Assembly: GCA_964651445.1 (NCBI GenBank) | Contig: CAZYYW010000088.1 | Span: 1 to 9,256 of the forward strand | Direction of reading: 5' to 3' | Length of the DNA stretch: 9,256 bases | Source: GCA-2746365 sp964651445 | Lineage (GTDB): Bacteria > Pseudomonadota > Gammaproteobacteria > SZUA-229 | Part shown: positions 1 through 6,377 of the stretch, one piece after another | How positions within the stretch are numbered: the stretch's first letter is position 1 | How the letters are laid out: each line of letters begins with the position of its first letter | Program-made: the position numbers and the translations under genes | The notes under the pieces: generated by a model | Database searches by the model: none | The model's input: only the letters and a program-made list of their open reading frames with translations | Told to the model about the DNA's origin: nothing

Positions 1-29
1 TTGAGTGCCATTTTAGGTGTCATAAAAAT

Positions 30-416
30 ATGGAAAATTTTTACTTATTAGTTGGTTTTGGTTGTTTGCTAATTGTTATATTAGCGATCAATGTTTCTCG
101 TCTAAGATATAAAGAGCGTATCGCGCATGGTGACAGAGACAACAAAAAATTAAGAAATGCCATAATTGCTCATACAAATGCAATAGAGCATATTCTTCCG
201 TTTTGTTTAATTATTTTTGTTTTAATATCGCAAAACACTGCGCTGATTCTTGTTCAGTTTCTGGTTATTACTTTTATTGTTATGCGGTCAATACACGCGG
301 TTGGAATGACAATGTTTATTTTCAGGGCTTGGCAGATATCCTCAGGGTTTAGTTATTTGTTAGCGATATTTTCTAGTTGTTTAATTTTATATAATTGGGC
401 AGTATCAGTTTTCTGA
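30..416 (+). CDS. MAPEG family membrane protein (YecN-like)
   Basis: A 128-residue protein with about four hydrophobic segments (roughly residues 4-22, 55-80, 84-98 and 106-125), typical in size and layout for MAPEG proteins (membrane-associated proteins in eicosanoid and glutathione metabolism). The family signature is visible: after a basic, polar loop (residues 24-42) comes R42-N43-A44, then H48, N50, E53 and P57, the pattern RxAxxxHxNxxE seen in E. coli YecN, with R86 and H89 further on. Members sit in the inner membrane. Some have glutathione S-transferase activity, but the role of the bacterial YecN branch is not established. The start is the first ATG; only a weak AGG lies 12 bases upstream. 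The gene is clearly more AT-rich than its neighbours and is followed by a short hairpin terminator. The family call is firm; the substrate is unknown. Confidence 0.85.
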   Translation: MENFYLLVGFGCLLIVILAINVSRLRYKERIAHGDRDNKKLRNAIIAHTNAIEHILPFCLIIFVLISQNTALILVQFLVITFIVMRSIHAVGMTMFIFRAWQISSGFSYLLAIFSSCLILYNWAVSVF

Positions 417-436
417 CAAGCAATTAATAGAGGTGC

Positions 437-457
437 CCTTAATAAGTAAGGTTTTTT
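437..457 (+). terminator. Short Rho-independent terminator after the MAPEG gene
   Basis: A CCTTA arm (437-441), a 5-base loop and a TAAGG arm (447-451) are followed at once by six T residues (452-457). It lies 20 bases after the MAPEG stop codon. The stem is only 5 bp, so termination may be partial. Confidence 0.55.
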
Positions 458-500
458 ATTAGAGACCAAGACATGAATGTTATTGAGTTCCACCAAAATG

Positions 501-506
501 TACAAT
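501..506 (+). promoter_or_regulatory. Possible -10 element for the DUF3087 gene
   Basis: TACAAT lies 26 bases before the ATG at 533, a suitable place for a -10 box behind the upstream terminator. No good -35 hexamer is seen at 16-18 bases, so this is tentative. A GAGAG ribosome-binding-like run follows, ending about 9 bases before the start codon. Confidence 0.25.
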
Positions 507-532
507 GTACCTGTTAGTAGAGAGTTATCTTT

Positions 533-1039
533 ATGAAATTGAGAGAAATAGACAAGTCCCGCTATAGAAAAAACCTTAGGATTGTTTTTTCGGGCATGGC
601 TTTTGTCTTGCTTGCTGTTACATTGGCTGTTTCGACGCTTATTATTCAGCTTTTTGGTACAGAAGGTGAGTCACATTTCTGGTTCAACCTGATGGGTGTG
701 GTTACCGCGGCGTTATTTGTTGGGCTTTCGCTGAATAAGGTGCGCGATCACGCATTTATGGTTGAAGTGGTGTATGTCTGGGACCTGAAACAGGTGTTGA
801 ATAAGATTTACCGTAAGCAAAAACATATTGAAGTGAAGCTTGATGAGGAGAATCATCAGGCGATGATTATCATGAATTTTTTATACCGTGGTTCGAAGCA
901 GTTATACCTGCTTGATGACAATACAATTACGCTTGAGGAGTTAAGCCGTAAAATAACGCAACTTGATAAGCGTTTGTTAGCCGCCGGTTTGAGTTTGTCG
1001 ACGGATGATTTTGATATTGCTATGTTAGGCAGTTATTAG
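533..1039 (+). CDS. DUF3087 family two-TM membrane protein
   Basis: 168 residues. The N-terminus is short and basic (residues 1-16, with the K-x-R-Y-R-K pattern typical of DUF3087), followed by two hydrophobic segments (about 18-40 and 50-67). The C-terminal part, from about residue 70, is soluble and charged (for example 81-105 and 129-160). The basic N-terminus suggests that both ends face the cytoplasm. DUF3087 proteins are known mainly from gammaproteobacteria and have no assigned function. I recognise the family by overall pattern only; no catalytic motif is visible. The ATG is preceded by a GAGAG Shine-Dalgarno-like run. The gene ends 7 bases before the convergent ubiA stop, so the two transcripts probably overlap at their 3' ends. 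There is no functional link to ubiA that I can see. Confidence 0.75.
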   Translation: MKLREIDKSRYRKNLRIVFSGMAFVLLAVTLAVSTLIIQLFGTEGESHFWFNLMGVVTAALFVGLSLNKVRDHAFMVEVVYVWDLKQVLNKIYRKQKHIEVKLDEENHQAMIIMNFLYRGSKQLYLLDDNTITLEELSRKITQLDKRLLAAGLSLSTDDFDIAMLGSY

Positions 1040-1050
1040 TTTTTTACTAA
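1036..1050. terminator. Weak hairpin at the DUF3087/ubiA convergence
   Basis: TTAGT (1036-1040), five T residues and ACTAA (1046-1050) form a 5-bp AT-only stem spanning both stop codons. It is weak and I would not rely on it as a terminator, but no better candidate lies between these convergent genes. Confidence 0.2.
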
Positions 1051-2156
1051 GTGGCGGTGGAAAACTGATAATCCAAAAACACGCCAGCGAACAATACAGC
1101 ACCAAACCAGTTGTTGTTTAAAAAAGCTTTAAAGCACAGTTCAGGGTCACGATCTTTAATTAAATATTGCTGGTAGGCGGCAAATATACTGGCAGCAGCT
1201 ACACCCAAATAATAAAAGCCATTTAGCTCTGCGCGATGACCAATAAGCAATAAATTCAAAATCAATAAAACTTGTATTGCGCCAATAATTAATTTATCTT
1301 GATTGCCAAATAAAATAGCAGTGGATTTCACGCCAATTTTAATGTCATCATCATAATCCACCATGGCGTACATGGTGTCATAGGCGGTGGCCCACAAAAT
1401 AGTCGCGAGGAAAATTAACCAGGTAATGGCGGTTATTTCATTTGCCTGCGCGGTGTATGCCATCGGTGCGGACCAACCAAAAGCAGCGCCGAGATGTATC
1501 TGTGGCAGATAATGGTAGCGTTTCATAAACGGGTAGCTTACCGCCAATAGAATACCACCAAGTGACATCCAGATGGTCAGTGTGTTCATGAATAACACCA
1601 GTATAAATGCCGTAAAACTTAAAGCAGCGAATACTAATAAGGCTTCTTTTGAGCTGATTTTTCCAGAAGCTAGTGGTCGTTGTTTTGTACGTGTTACTTT
1701 ATTGTCGATATTGCGGTCGGCATAATCGTTAATGGCGCAACCAGCTGAGCGCATTAAAATCACCCCCATGACAAAAACAAATAACACCAATGGGTCGGGC
1801 CAGCCTTCAGCGGCTATCCATAATGCGATTAAGGTAGGCCATAATAACAGCAAGATGCCAATCGGTTTATCGAGACGAATCAGTTGCGCGTAGAGGCCTG
1901 CTTTTTTGTAGTAGGGCAATTTCTGTATGGCCGCACGCCGATCTTTTAATTTTTTACTGGTGACTTGGATAAACAGAATGGTTTTATCGATAGCAGGATG
2001 GCGAGCCAGATAATCAGCGGTTTGGTCAATTTTTTTAAACACAGATGTGAACGCATAAAATATTTTTTTGAGCAGGCGAAGACTATACTGCCCAGTTTGT
2101 TTTAATGTAGATAGCATGTGCCTAACAATGTTTGATAGTGGTGAGTCGGTACGCAT
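1047..2156 (-). CDS. ubiA: 4-hydroxybenzoate octaprenyltransferase with N-terminal extension
   Basis: Integral membrane prenyltransferase that joins the polyprenyl chain to 4-hydroxybenzoate in ubiquinone synthesis. The family core starts at about residue 92 (LIRLDKPIG, matching LMRTDKPIG of E. coli UbiA). The first prenyl-diphosphate/Mg motif NDYADRNID is at 143-151, R160-P161 follows, and the second aspartate-rich motif spans 259-271 (YDTMYAMVD and then three Asp), with K274 and K278. About eight hydrophobic helices follow the core start. At 369 residues it is about 75 longer than usual (E. coli has 290). The extra residues 1-80 are rich in Lys and Arg and resemble no domain I know. The chosen ATG has only a weak upstream AGG; ATG at residue 14 (2117) is an alternative. 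No in-frame ATG lies near the canonical family start, only a TTG at residue 80. The usual partner ubiC is not adjacent. Confidence 0.95.
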   Translation of the reverse strand: MRTDSPLSNIVRHMLSTLKQTGQYSLRLLKKIFYAFTSVFKKIDQTADYLARHPAIDKTILFIQVTSKKLKDRRAAIQKLPYYKKAGLYAQLIRLDKPIGILLLLWPTLIALWIAAEGWPDPLVLFVFVMGVILMRSAGCAINDYADRNIDNKVTRTKQRPLASGKISSKEALLVFAALSFTAFILVLFMNTLTIWMSLGGILLAVSYPFMKRYHYLPQIHLGAAFGWSAPMAYTAQANEITAITWLIFLATILWATAYDTMYAMVDYDDDIKIGVKSTAILFGNQDKLIIGAIQVLLILNLLLIGHRAELNGFYYLGVAAASIFAAYQQYLIKDRDPELCFKAFLNNNWFGAVLFAGVFLDYQFSTAT

Positions 2157-2203
2157 TGAGCAAGATTTTACCTGATTTGTGGTGCTTTAATCAGTCACAA
2201 TGG

Positions 2204-2212
2204 TGGTATAGT
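2204..2212 (+). promoter_or_regulatory. Extended -10 promoter candidate for the carbonic anhydrase gene
   Basis: TGG directly followed by TATAGT (2207-2212) fits an extended -10 (TGn plus a hexamer one base off TATAAT). It would place transcription start near 2219, about 30 bases before the ATG. No strong -35 is present, which extended -10 promoters tolerate. It lies in the 92-base divergent gap between ubiA and the anhydrase. On the other strand, TAAAAT (complement of 2165-2170) is a possible -10 for ubiA but would leave almost no leader before its first ATG. Confidence 0.4.
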
Positions 2213-2248
2213 TTTCTTACAATAACAAATAATTTGAAACTAGATTAA

Positions 2249-2782
2249 ATGATGAAAAACATTCGCGATTTTGAAAACTTTAGTCCACAAATAAGTCCAA
2301 AAGCTTTTATCGACGATAGCGCGGTGGTTACCGGCAACGTGACGATAGGGGAGGACAGTTCCATATGGCCATGTTGCTCAGTTCGAGGCGACATACATTC
2401 GATTACCATTGGTGCGCGTACCAATATACAAGACGGCAGTATTTTACATGTAACGCATGATAGCAAATATGCCCCCGGCGGTTTTAAGTTGACCGTAGGC
2501 AATGATGTGACAGTTGGGCATAATGTTGTTTTACATGCCTGCACCGTTGAGGATTTGTGCTTAATCGGCATGGGTTCGGTGGTACTTGATGGTGCAGTCA
2601 TTCAGTCTGGGGCAATGGTTGGCGCGGGCAGCTTAGTGCCGCCAAATAAAGTACTGGAAGGCGGTTTTATGTGGCTAGGCAGCCCGGTCAAAAAGGTACG
2701 TAAGCTGACTGAAAAAGAGAAAGAATTCCTGGCTTATTCCGCAAAACAATATGTGAAGCTTAAAGATCGCCATGCCTGTTAG
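2249..2782 (+). CDS. yrdA: Gamma-class carbonic anhydrase family protein (YrdA type)
   Basis: 177 residues forming a left-handed beta-helix of hexapeptide repeats (about residues 12-135) and a C-terminal alpha helix (about 153-172) that packs on the helix in this family. Members are trimeric and bind zinc or iron between subunits. By spacing with the archaeal Cam enzyme, R46 and D48 (VRGD), Q61-D62 (NIQDGS) and the metal ligands H67, H91 (VGH) and H96 are all present, and the long stretch around 59-67 is nearly identical to E. coli YrdA. Carbonic anhydrase activity is plausible, but YrdA-branch proteins often show little measured activity, and the Cam acidic loop with its proton-shuttle glutamate is absent. 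Two adjacent ATGs (2249, 2252) are possible starts; neither has a good Shine-Dalgarno. The truncated EAL gene follows 53 bases downstream and may be cotranscribed. Confidence 0.9.
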   Translation: MMKNIRDFENFSPQISPKAFIDDSAVVTGNVTIGEDSSIWPCCSVRGDIHSITIGARTNIQDGSILHVTHDSKYAPGGFKLTVGNDVTVGHNVVLHACTVEDLCLIGMGSVVLDGAVIQSGAMVGAGSLVPPNKVLEGGFMWLGSPVKKVRKLTEKEKEFLAYSAKQYVKLKDRHAC

Positions 2783-2835
2783 GGTCTTTCTGGGTTTCAA
2801 CTTCTGATTTAAGCGTTAATTCCGAGCTTCAAAAA

Positions 2836-3801
2836 ATGCCAAGTCTGGCGTTGCGAAAGCCCCTTTCACCAATTCGTTCAAGTGTTGGTGTTGCGGTATT
2901 TCCCGAACATGGAGACAGTATTAGTAATCTGTTAAGCCATGCCGATTTTGCAATGTATGGCGCTAAAAATAACAGCGTAAAAGTATGCGTTTATAACCCA
3001 GAAAGTGACTATCTGGCGCAGGGGCACTTGGCGATGATTGCCGATGTTCGTAAAGCATTGGAAGATAATAAGTTCGAATTATATTACCAGCCAAAAATAA
3101 ATTCTCAAAATGGCCAGATTGTTTCTGCAGAAGCTTTAGGGCGTTGGTTTAGTCAGGAACGAGGCAATGTGCCGCCGAGTATTTTTATCGGCGTGTTGGA
3201 ACAAAACGGTTTGTTGGATGAATACACCTATTGGGCAATAAAAACGGCTTTGATTCAGGTGAAAAAATGGAACAGCGGAAATAAAACAACTTCGGAGAAT
3301 ATGCGCGTAGCGATTAATCTATCGCCACAAACGCTGATGCACCCAGATTTTAGAGTTAGAATCGACCAGATAATTGAAGGCGACAGTGATGGCGAATTAC
3401 TGATTTTTGAGATCACCGAAAATCTATTTTTGTCTGAATTTGACCGCCTGGCAGAAGTGCTGGAACATGTTTGTTCGCAAGGCGTGGAATTATCTATTGA
3501 CGATTATGGTACTGGCTATTCTTCATTAAGTCGCTTGCGGCGTTTACCGGTTAGCGAGTTGAAAATTGATCAGACCTTCATTAAAGAAATGGTTGCTAAC
3601 AAAGATGATCGTGTAGTTGTACATTCTACTATCGAGTTGGCGCATAATCTGGGGTTGACAGTAGTGGCCGAAGGTGTGGAGAGTCGAGCAGTGTACAAGT
3701 TGCTGACAGAATTTGGATGTGACACCCTGCAAGGGTTTTTAATCAGCAAACCATTGTCGGCAAAAGAGTTCTCCGCGCTTTTGAACAGCTACGGTAAATA
3801 A
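2836..3801 (+). CDS. Truncated GGDEF remnant plus intact EAL c-di-GMP phosphodiesterase domain
   Basis: 321 residues. Residues 14-52 are the C-terminal tail of a GGDEF domain (SVGVAVFPEHG, then ADFAMYGAK); the GGDEF signature and everything before it are missing. Residues 67-317 are a full EAL domain, which hydrolyses cyclic-di-GMP to pGpG. The expected metal and catalytic residues are all there: E99 of EAL, N161, E192, D222-D223 (IDDYGTGYSS), K243 (LKID), E279 (VAEGVES) and Q299 (LQGF). The ATG at 2836 is the only ATG in this frame before the GGDEF tail and has a poor Shine-Dalgarno. The frame stays open upstream to 2764, inside the carbonic anhydrase gene, without recognisable GGDEF sequence, and the other two frames hold none either. 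It is therefore a 5'-deleted bifunctional gene. Its open, motif-complete EAL domain suggests it could still make a soluble stand-alone phosphodiesterase, or be a recent pseudogene. Confidence 0.8.
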   Translation: MPSLALRKPLSPIRSSVGVAVFPEHGDSISNLLSHADFAMYGAKNNSVKVCVYNPESDYLAQGHLAMIADVRKALEDNKFELYYQPKINSQNGQIVSAEALGRWFSQERGNVPPSIFIGVLEQNGLLDEYTYWAIKTALIQVKKWNSGNKTTSENMRVAINLSPQTLMHPDFRVRIDQIIEGDSDGELLIFEITENLFLSEFDRLAEVLEHVCSQGVELSIDDYGTGYSSLSRLRRLPVSELKIDQTFIKEMVANKDDRVVVHSTIELAHNLGLTVVAEGVESRAVYKLLTEFGCDTLQGFLISKPLSAKEFSALLNSYGK

Positions 3802-3816
3802 AATAACCGAAATGAT

Positions 3817-3830
3817 TTAGCCGATGCTAA
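3817..3830. terminator. Weak hairpin between convergent EAL and aroE genes
   Basis: TTAGC (3817-3821), loop CGAT and GCTAA (3826-3830) form a 5-bp stem. Read on the minus strand it is followed by an AT-rich stretch after the aroE stop; on the plus strand no T run follows. It may help terminate the hemB-aroE transcript but is not strong. Confidence 0.25.
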
Positions 3831-3886
3831 GGGCAATAAGTTGGACGGGCAGTACTCAGGCGATAGCTGCGATAAGTGTAGCGCGG

Positions 3887-4717
3887 TCATAACATTTCAC
3901 GTAAGTGGTTTATCACTGCAGAAGTTTGTGGGCGCACACCGCGCCAAATGTAAAAAGACTCTGCTGCTTGTTCTACTAACATGCCTAAGCCGTCAAGTAC
4001 CTGTGCTGCACCATTGTCAATTGACCATTGCATAAACACAGTCGCTTGCGCTGCATACATCATGTCATAACTGCAACTATTTTCATGAAAGATAGAAGGC
4101 GGTAAGACAGGTAAATCCCCTTTTAGGCTGGCGGAGGTTCCATTGATAATAATGTCGTAACTGTCATCTGAAATTTCATCCAGGCCGCAGCCATTAATGT
4201 TGCCTAGATCTGTGAAATCTTTTGCCAGTTGCGCCGCTTTATGTTTTGTACGGTTCGCTATTAGCAATGAGGCAGGTTGTTGTTTCAACAGTGCTTCAGT
4301 AACGCCACGCACTGCGCCGCCAGCACCGATAATTAAGATGCTTAAATCTTTAATTTTAACGTGGTGATTATGCAGTAGATCATTTACCAGTCCAACACCA
4401 TCGGTGGTGTCGCCATACAAGCTGCCATCTTGTTCGAGTTTGAGCGTGTTTACAGCGCCTGCGCGTAACGCACGATTACTGTGTTTACTGGCAAGCTTCC
4501 AGGCATCTTCTTTAAAAGGCACGGTAATGTTTAAACCTTGCCCGCTATTTTTGATGAACAATTGAACCGCTGCATCAAAGCCGCCAATTTCCGCAAGCTC
4601 GGCGGTGTAGCTTAATGACTGTTTTGTTTGCTGCGCAAAAAGGCGGTGTATGTCAGGCGACTTACTGTGTTTTATGGGGTTTCCAAAAACCGCATAGCGA
4701 TCAATGTTAGTGCTCAT
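3887..4717 (-). CDS. aroE: Shikimate dehydrogenase
   Basis: Reduces 3-dehydroshikimate to shikimate with NADPH, the fourth step of chorismate synthesis, in the cytosol. 276 residues, normal for AroE. The substrate-binding SKSP is at 18-21. NITVPFK (63-69) contains the catalytic K69, and GDTTDGVG (102-109) contains its partner D106; these equal K65 and D102 of E. coli. The Rossmann loop GAGGA is at 131-135, NRT (155-157) selects NADP, NGTSA is at 192-196, and DGLGML with Q250 closes the site near the C-terminus. Its ATG overlaps the hemB stop in an ATGA arrangement (4-base overlap) with no Shine-Dalgarno of its own visible, so translation is probably coupled to hemB. Being paired with hemB differs from its common neighbours in gammaproteobacteria, such as tsaC/sua5 or hemF. 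Confidence 0.97.
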   Translation of the reverse strand: MSTNIDRYAVFGNPIKHSKSPDIHRLFAQQTKQSLSYTAELAEIGGFDAAVQLFIKNSGQGLNITVPFKEDAWKLASKHSNRALRAGAVNTLKLEQDGSLYGDTTDGVGLVNDLLHNHHVKIKDLSILIIGAGGAVRGVTEALLKQQPASLLIANRTKHKAAQLAKDFTDLGNINGCGLDEISDDSYDIIINGTSASLKGDLPVLPPSIFHENSCSYDMMYAAQATVFMQWSIDNGAAQVLDGLGMLVEQAAESFYIWRGVRPQTSAVINHLREML

Positions 4718-5718
4718 TTATCGTTTAACCATTGTGCGACCGTTTTTGCGTAATAGGTTAAAATGCCATCAGCACCCGCACGCTTAAAACCCAACAGGCT
4801 TTCCATCACGGTGGCTTTTTCATCCAGCCAGCCATTCTGCGCTGCGGCTTTCAACATAGCGTATTCGCCACTAACCTGGTAAACGTAAGTGGGAACAGAA
4901 AGCTCCTGTTTGACTCTGCGCACAATGTCCAGATAGGGCATACCGGGTTTCACCATGAACATGTCTGCACCTTCTTTGATGTCGAGTTCGACTTCACGCA
5001 GGGCTTCATCAGAATTGGCTGGATCCATCTGATAACTGTATTTGTTTCCACCGGCGAGATTTTTTGACGAGCCTACGGCGTCACGGAACGGGCCGTAAAA
5101 ACTCGATGCATATTTTGCTGAATAAGAAAGTATGCGAGTATGAATAAAACTGTTGTCTTCAAGGGCTTTTCGAATAGCAGCGATGCGACCATCCATCATG
5201 TCAGAAGGTGCGACAATGTCCGCGCCTGCTTGTGCATGTGATAATGCCTGCTTGACTAGCACTTCGACAGTTTCATCATTCAATACATAACCATCAGTAT
5301 CGGTCAGGCCATCCTGGCCGTTACTGGTGAACGGGTCAAGTGCAACATCGGTAATCACACCGAGTTCAGGCAAGGCTTTTTTTAGCTCTTTGACGGCTGT
5401 TTGTGCCAGCCCATTTGGATTGTAGGCTTCAGCAGCATCATCAGACTTTTTATCTTGTGAAACCACCGGAAAAAGTGCAATGGCCGGAATTCCCAGCTCA
5501 AAACATTGTTTAGCTTCTATCAACAACTGGTCGATACTGACGCGCTCGACATCCGGCATTGAGGGTATGGCCTGACGCTGGTTGTTGCCTTCTATGACAA
5601 ACATGGGGTAAATCAGGTCGTCGGCTGAAAGCCGGTTCTCCTGCATCAGTCGACGAGAGAAATCATCGCGTCGCATTCGTCGCATACGTGTAGCTGAAAA
5701 TTCACCGGTTTTAGACAC
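4714..5718 (-). CDS. hemB: Porphobilinogen synthase (delta-aminolevulinic acid dehydratase)
   Basis: Condenses two 5-aminolevulinate molecules to porphobilinogen, the first common step of tetrapyrrole synthesis; a cytosolic homo-octamer. 334 residues, normal length. The two active-site lysines are K202 (YSAKYAS) and K257 (MVKPGMPYLD), matching K205 and K260 of the Pseudomonas enzyme. The metal region at 124-137 reads DVALDPFTSNGQDG, with aspartates in place of the zinc-binding cysteines, so this is the magnesium-dependent type; E242 matches the allosteric Mg ligand. The arginine-rich arm at 11-23 is typical. The start is GTG at 5716-5718: an in-frame TGA lies 12 bases upstream, and GAGGAG stands 6 bases before the GTG, so this is the first possible start. 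It is the first gene of a pair with aroE. Its leader carries an inverted repeat overlapping the ribosome binding site. Confidence 0.98.
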   Translation of the reverse strand: MSKTGEFSATRMRRMRRDDFSRRLMQENRLSADDLIYPMFVIEGNNQRQAIPSMPDVERVSIDQLLIEAKQCFELGIPAIALFPVVSQDKKSDDAAEAYNPNGLAQTAVKELKKALPELGVITDVALDPFTSNGQDGLTDTDGYVLNDETVEVLVKQALSHAQAGADIVAPSDMMDGRIAAIRKALEDNSFIHTRILSYSAKYASSFYGPFRDAVGSSKNLAGGNKYSYQMDPANSDEALREVELDIKEGADMFMVKPGMPYLDIVRRVKQELSVPTYVYQVSGEYAMLKAAAQNGWLDEKATVMESLLGFKRAGADGILTYYAKTVAQWLNDK

Positions 5719-5724
5719 AGCTTT

Positions 5725-5730
5725 CTCCTC
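5725..5730 (-). promoter_or_regulatory. Strong Shine-Dalgarno of hemB
   Basis: On the minus strand this reads GAGGAG, 6 bases before the GTG start of hemB. It settles the non-ATG start and overlaps the right arm of the leader inverted repeat. Confidence 0.85.
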
Positions 5731-5747
5731 TCAAAAACTAAGAGAGG
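5727..5747 (-). promoter_or_regulatory. Inverted repeat over hemB start site and Shine-Dalgarno
   Basis: Arms CCTCTC (5727-5732) and GAGAGG (5742-5747) are perfect 6-base complements around a 9-base AT-rich loop. In RNA from the hemB strand, the proximal arm is part of the Shine-Dalgarno, so a hairpin could hide it. However, the predicted promoter starts transcription at about 5742, which would leave most of the distal arm out of the RNA. In that case the dyad would be better read as a protein operator at +1, or as chance. Confidence 0.4.
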
Positions 5748-5748
5748 T

Positions 5749-5777
5749 ATTGTAACAGGCAAATGCAGTGATGCCAG
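5749..5777 (-). promoter_or_regulatory. Sigma-70 promoter of hemB-aroE
   Basis: On the minus strand: -35 CTGGCA (5777-5772, 4 of 6 to TTGACA), a 17-base spacer, and an extended -10 TGT plus TACAAT (5754-5749, 5 of 6 to TATAAT). Predicted start is near 5742, giving a leader of about 24 bases. Inferred from sequence pattern only. Confidence 0.55.
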
Positions 5778-5800
5778 TGGCAGAGCCTTGATATTGCGAT

Positions 5801-5829
5801 TTAAACGAATAGGGATTACATGGCATAAT
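5801..5829 (+). promoter_or_regulatory. Extended -10 promoter candidate for the DUF302 gene
   Basis: TGG plus CATAAT (5824-5829, 5 of 6 to TATAAT) with a poor -35 TTAAAC (5801-5806) at 17 bases. The start would be near 5836, about 60 bases before the ATG. It is divergent from the hemB promoter. Arms AGAGCC (5782-5787) and GGCTCT (5835-5840) flank it, but they are 47 bases apart and may be chance. Confidence 0.4.
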
Positions 5830-5897
5830 AGAGAGGCTCTAAGTCTATTTGACTAATATTACGTACAAACACAACTGCCTTCCTGTAAGAGAAAATA

Positions 5898-6377
5898 ATG
5901 ATGAAACTATTAAAACACGTGCTTATATTGATTGTATTGATGCAACCGCTAATGCTGGTTTCTGCTGCTGAAAATACGCCGGGCGTCTATGTCCATAGTG
6001 TGAATAAACCGGTTGTTGAAGTCTACGATAAGTTGTATAAAAACTTGGAGGATGCCCGATTTTTTGTGGTATTTGAACCCAATATTGGTAAAAACTTGTC
6101 GCGTTTTTCTGAAAAGTGGGGAGATGATTACAATCGCAATAATCTTACCGTTATTCGCAGCATGGTTTTCTGTAACGGTTGGTATGCTAACAAAGTCAGC
6201 AACCTAGACCCCAATATGCTTAGTTTTTGCCCCTTGCACCTAACGCTAATCGAACGTGACGGTAAGACCAGCGTTTTATTTAACCGACCGACAGCGATTG
6301 CAACAAACAGCCCGGCCAGAGATTTGCTGTTGGAGATCGAGAACGAAGTGATTGCCGCCATTCGGAAAGCGTTATGA
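5898..6377 (+). CDS. Exported DUF302 domain protein
   Basis: 159 residues. Residues 1-23 form a signal peptide (K3 and K6, hydrophobic core 8-21, VSA-A at the likely signal peptidase I site), so the mature protein is probably periplasmic. The remainder is one DUF302 domain: a start that alternates beta strand and helix (about 30-60), then the conserved region FCNGWYANKVSN (91-102), DPNM, CPLH (111-114) and VLFNRP (126-131). Family members occur alone or fused to other domains; their function is unknown. Two cysteines, C92 and C111, could form a disulfide in the periplasm. Two adjacent ATGs (5898, 5901) are possible; the first sits about 6 bases after AAGAGA. It is divergent from hemB and upstream of the large cyclic-di-GMP gene, from which a 298-base leader separates it. 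I have no evidence for a shared job. Confidence 0.85.
   Translation: MMKLLKHVLILIVLMQPLMLVSAAENTPGVYVHSVNKPVVEVYDKLYKNLEDARFFVVFEPNIGKNLSRFSEKWGDDYNRNNLTVIRSMVFCNGWYANKVSNLDPNMLSFCPLHLTLIERDGKTSVLFNRPTAIATNSPARDLLLEIENEVIAAIRKAL

Noticed and set aside
2245..2601. 118-codon minus-strand ORF opposite the carbonic anhydrase gene
   Set aside because: It is antisense to a gene with clear family motifs, and its translation is low-complexity (Ser, Thr and Pro rich) and matches no family I know.
2764..2836. Programmed -1 frameshift joining the carbonic anhydrase to the EAL protein
   Set aside because: The frames do differ by -1 and overlap for 2764-2780, but no slippery heptamer or stimulatory hairpin is present there, and the anhydrase ends at a normal family length.
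3824..3892. 22-codon ORF between the EAL gene and aroE
   Set aside because: No ribosome site and no recognisable sequence; it lies on the convergent 3' ends and is likely chance.
5789..5802. FNR/Anr-like site (TTGAT half) in the hemB/DUF302 gap
   Set aside because: Only the first half-site matches; the second half is poor against ATCAA at the required spacing.
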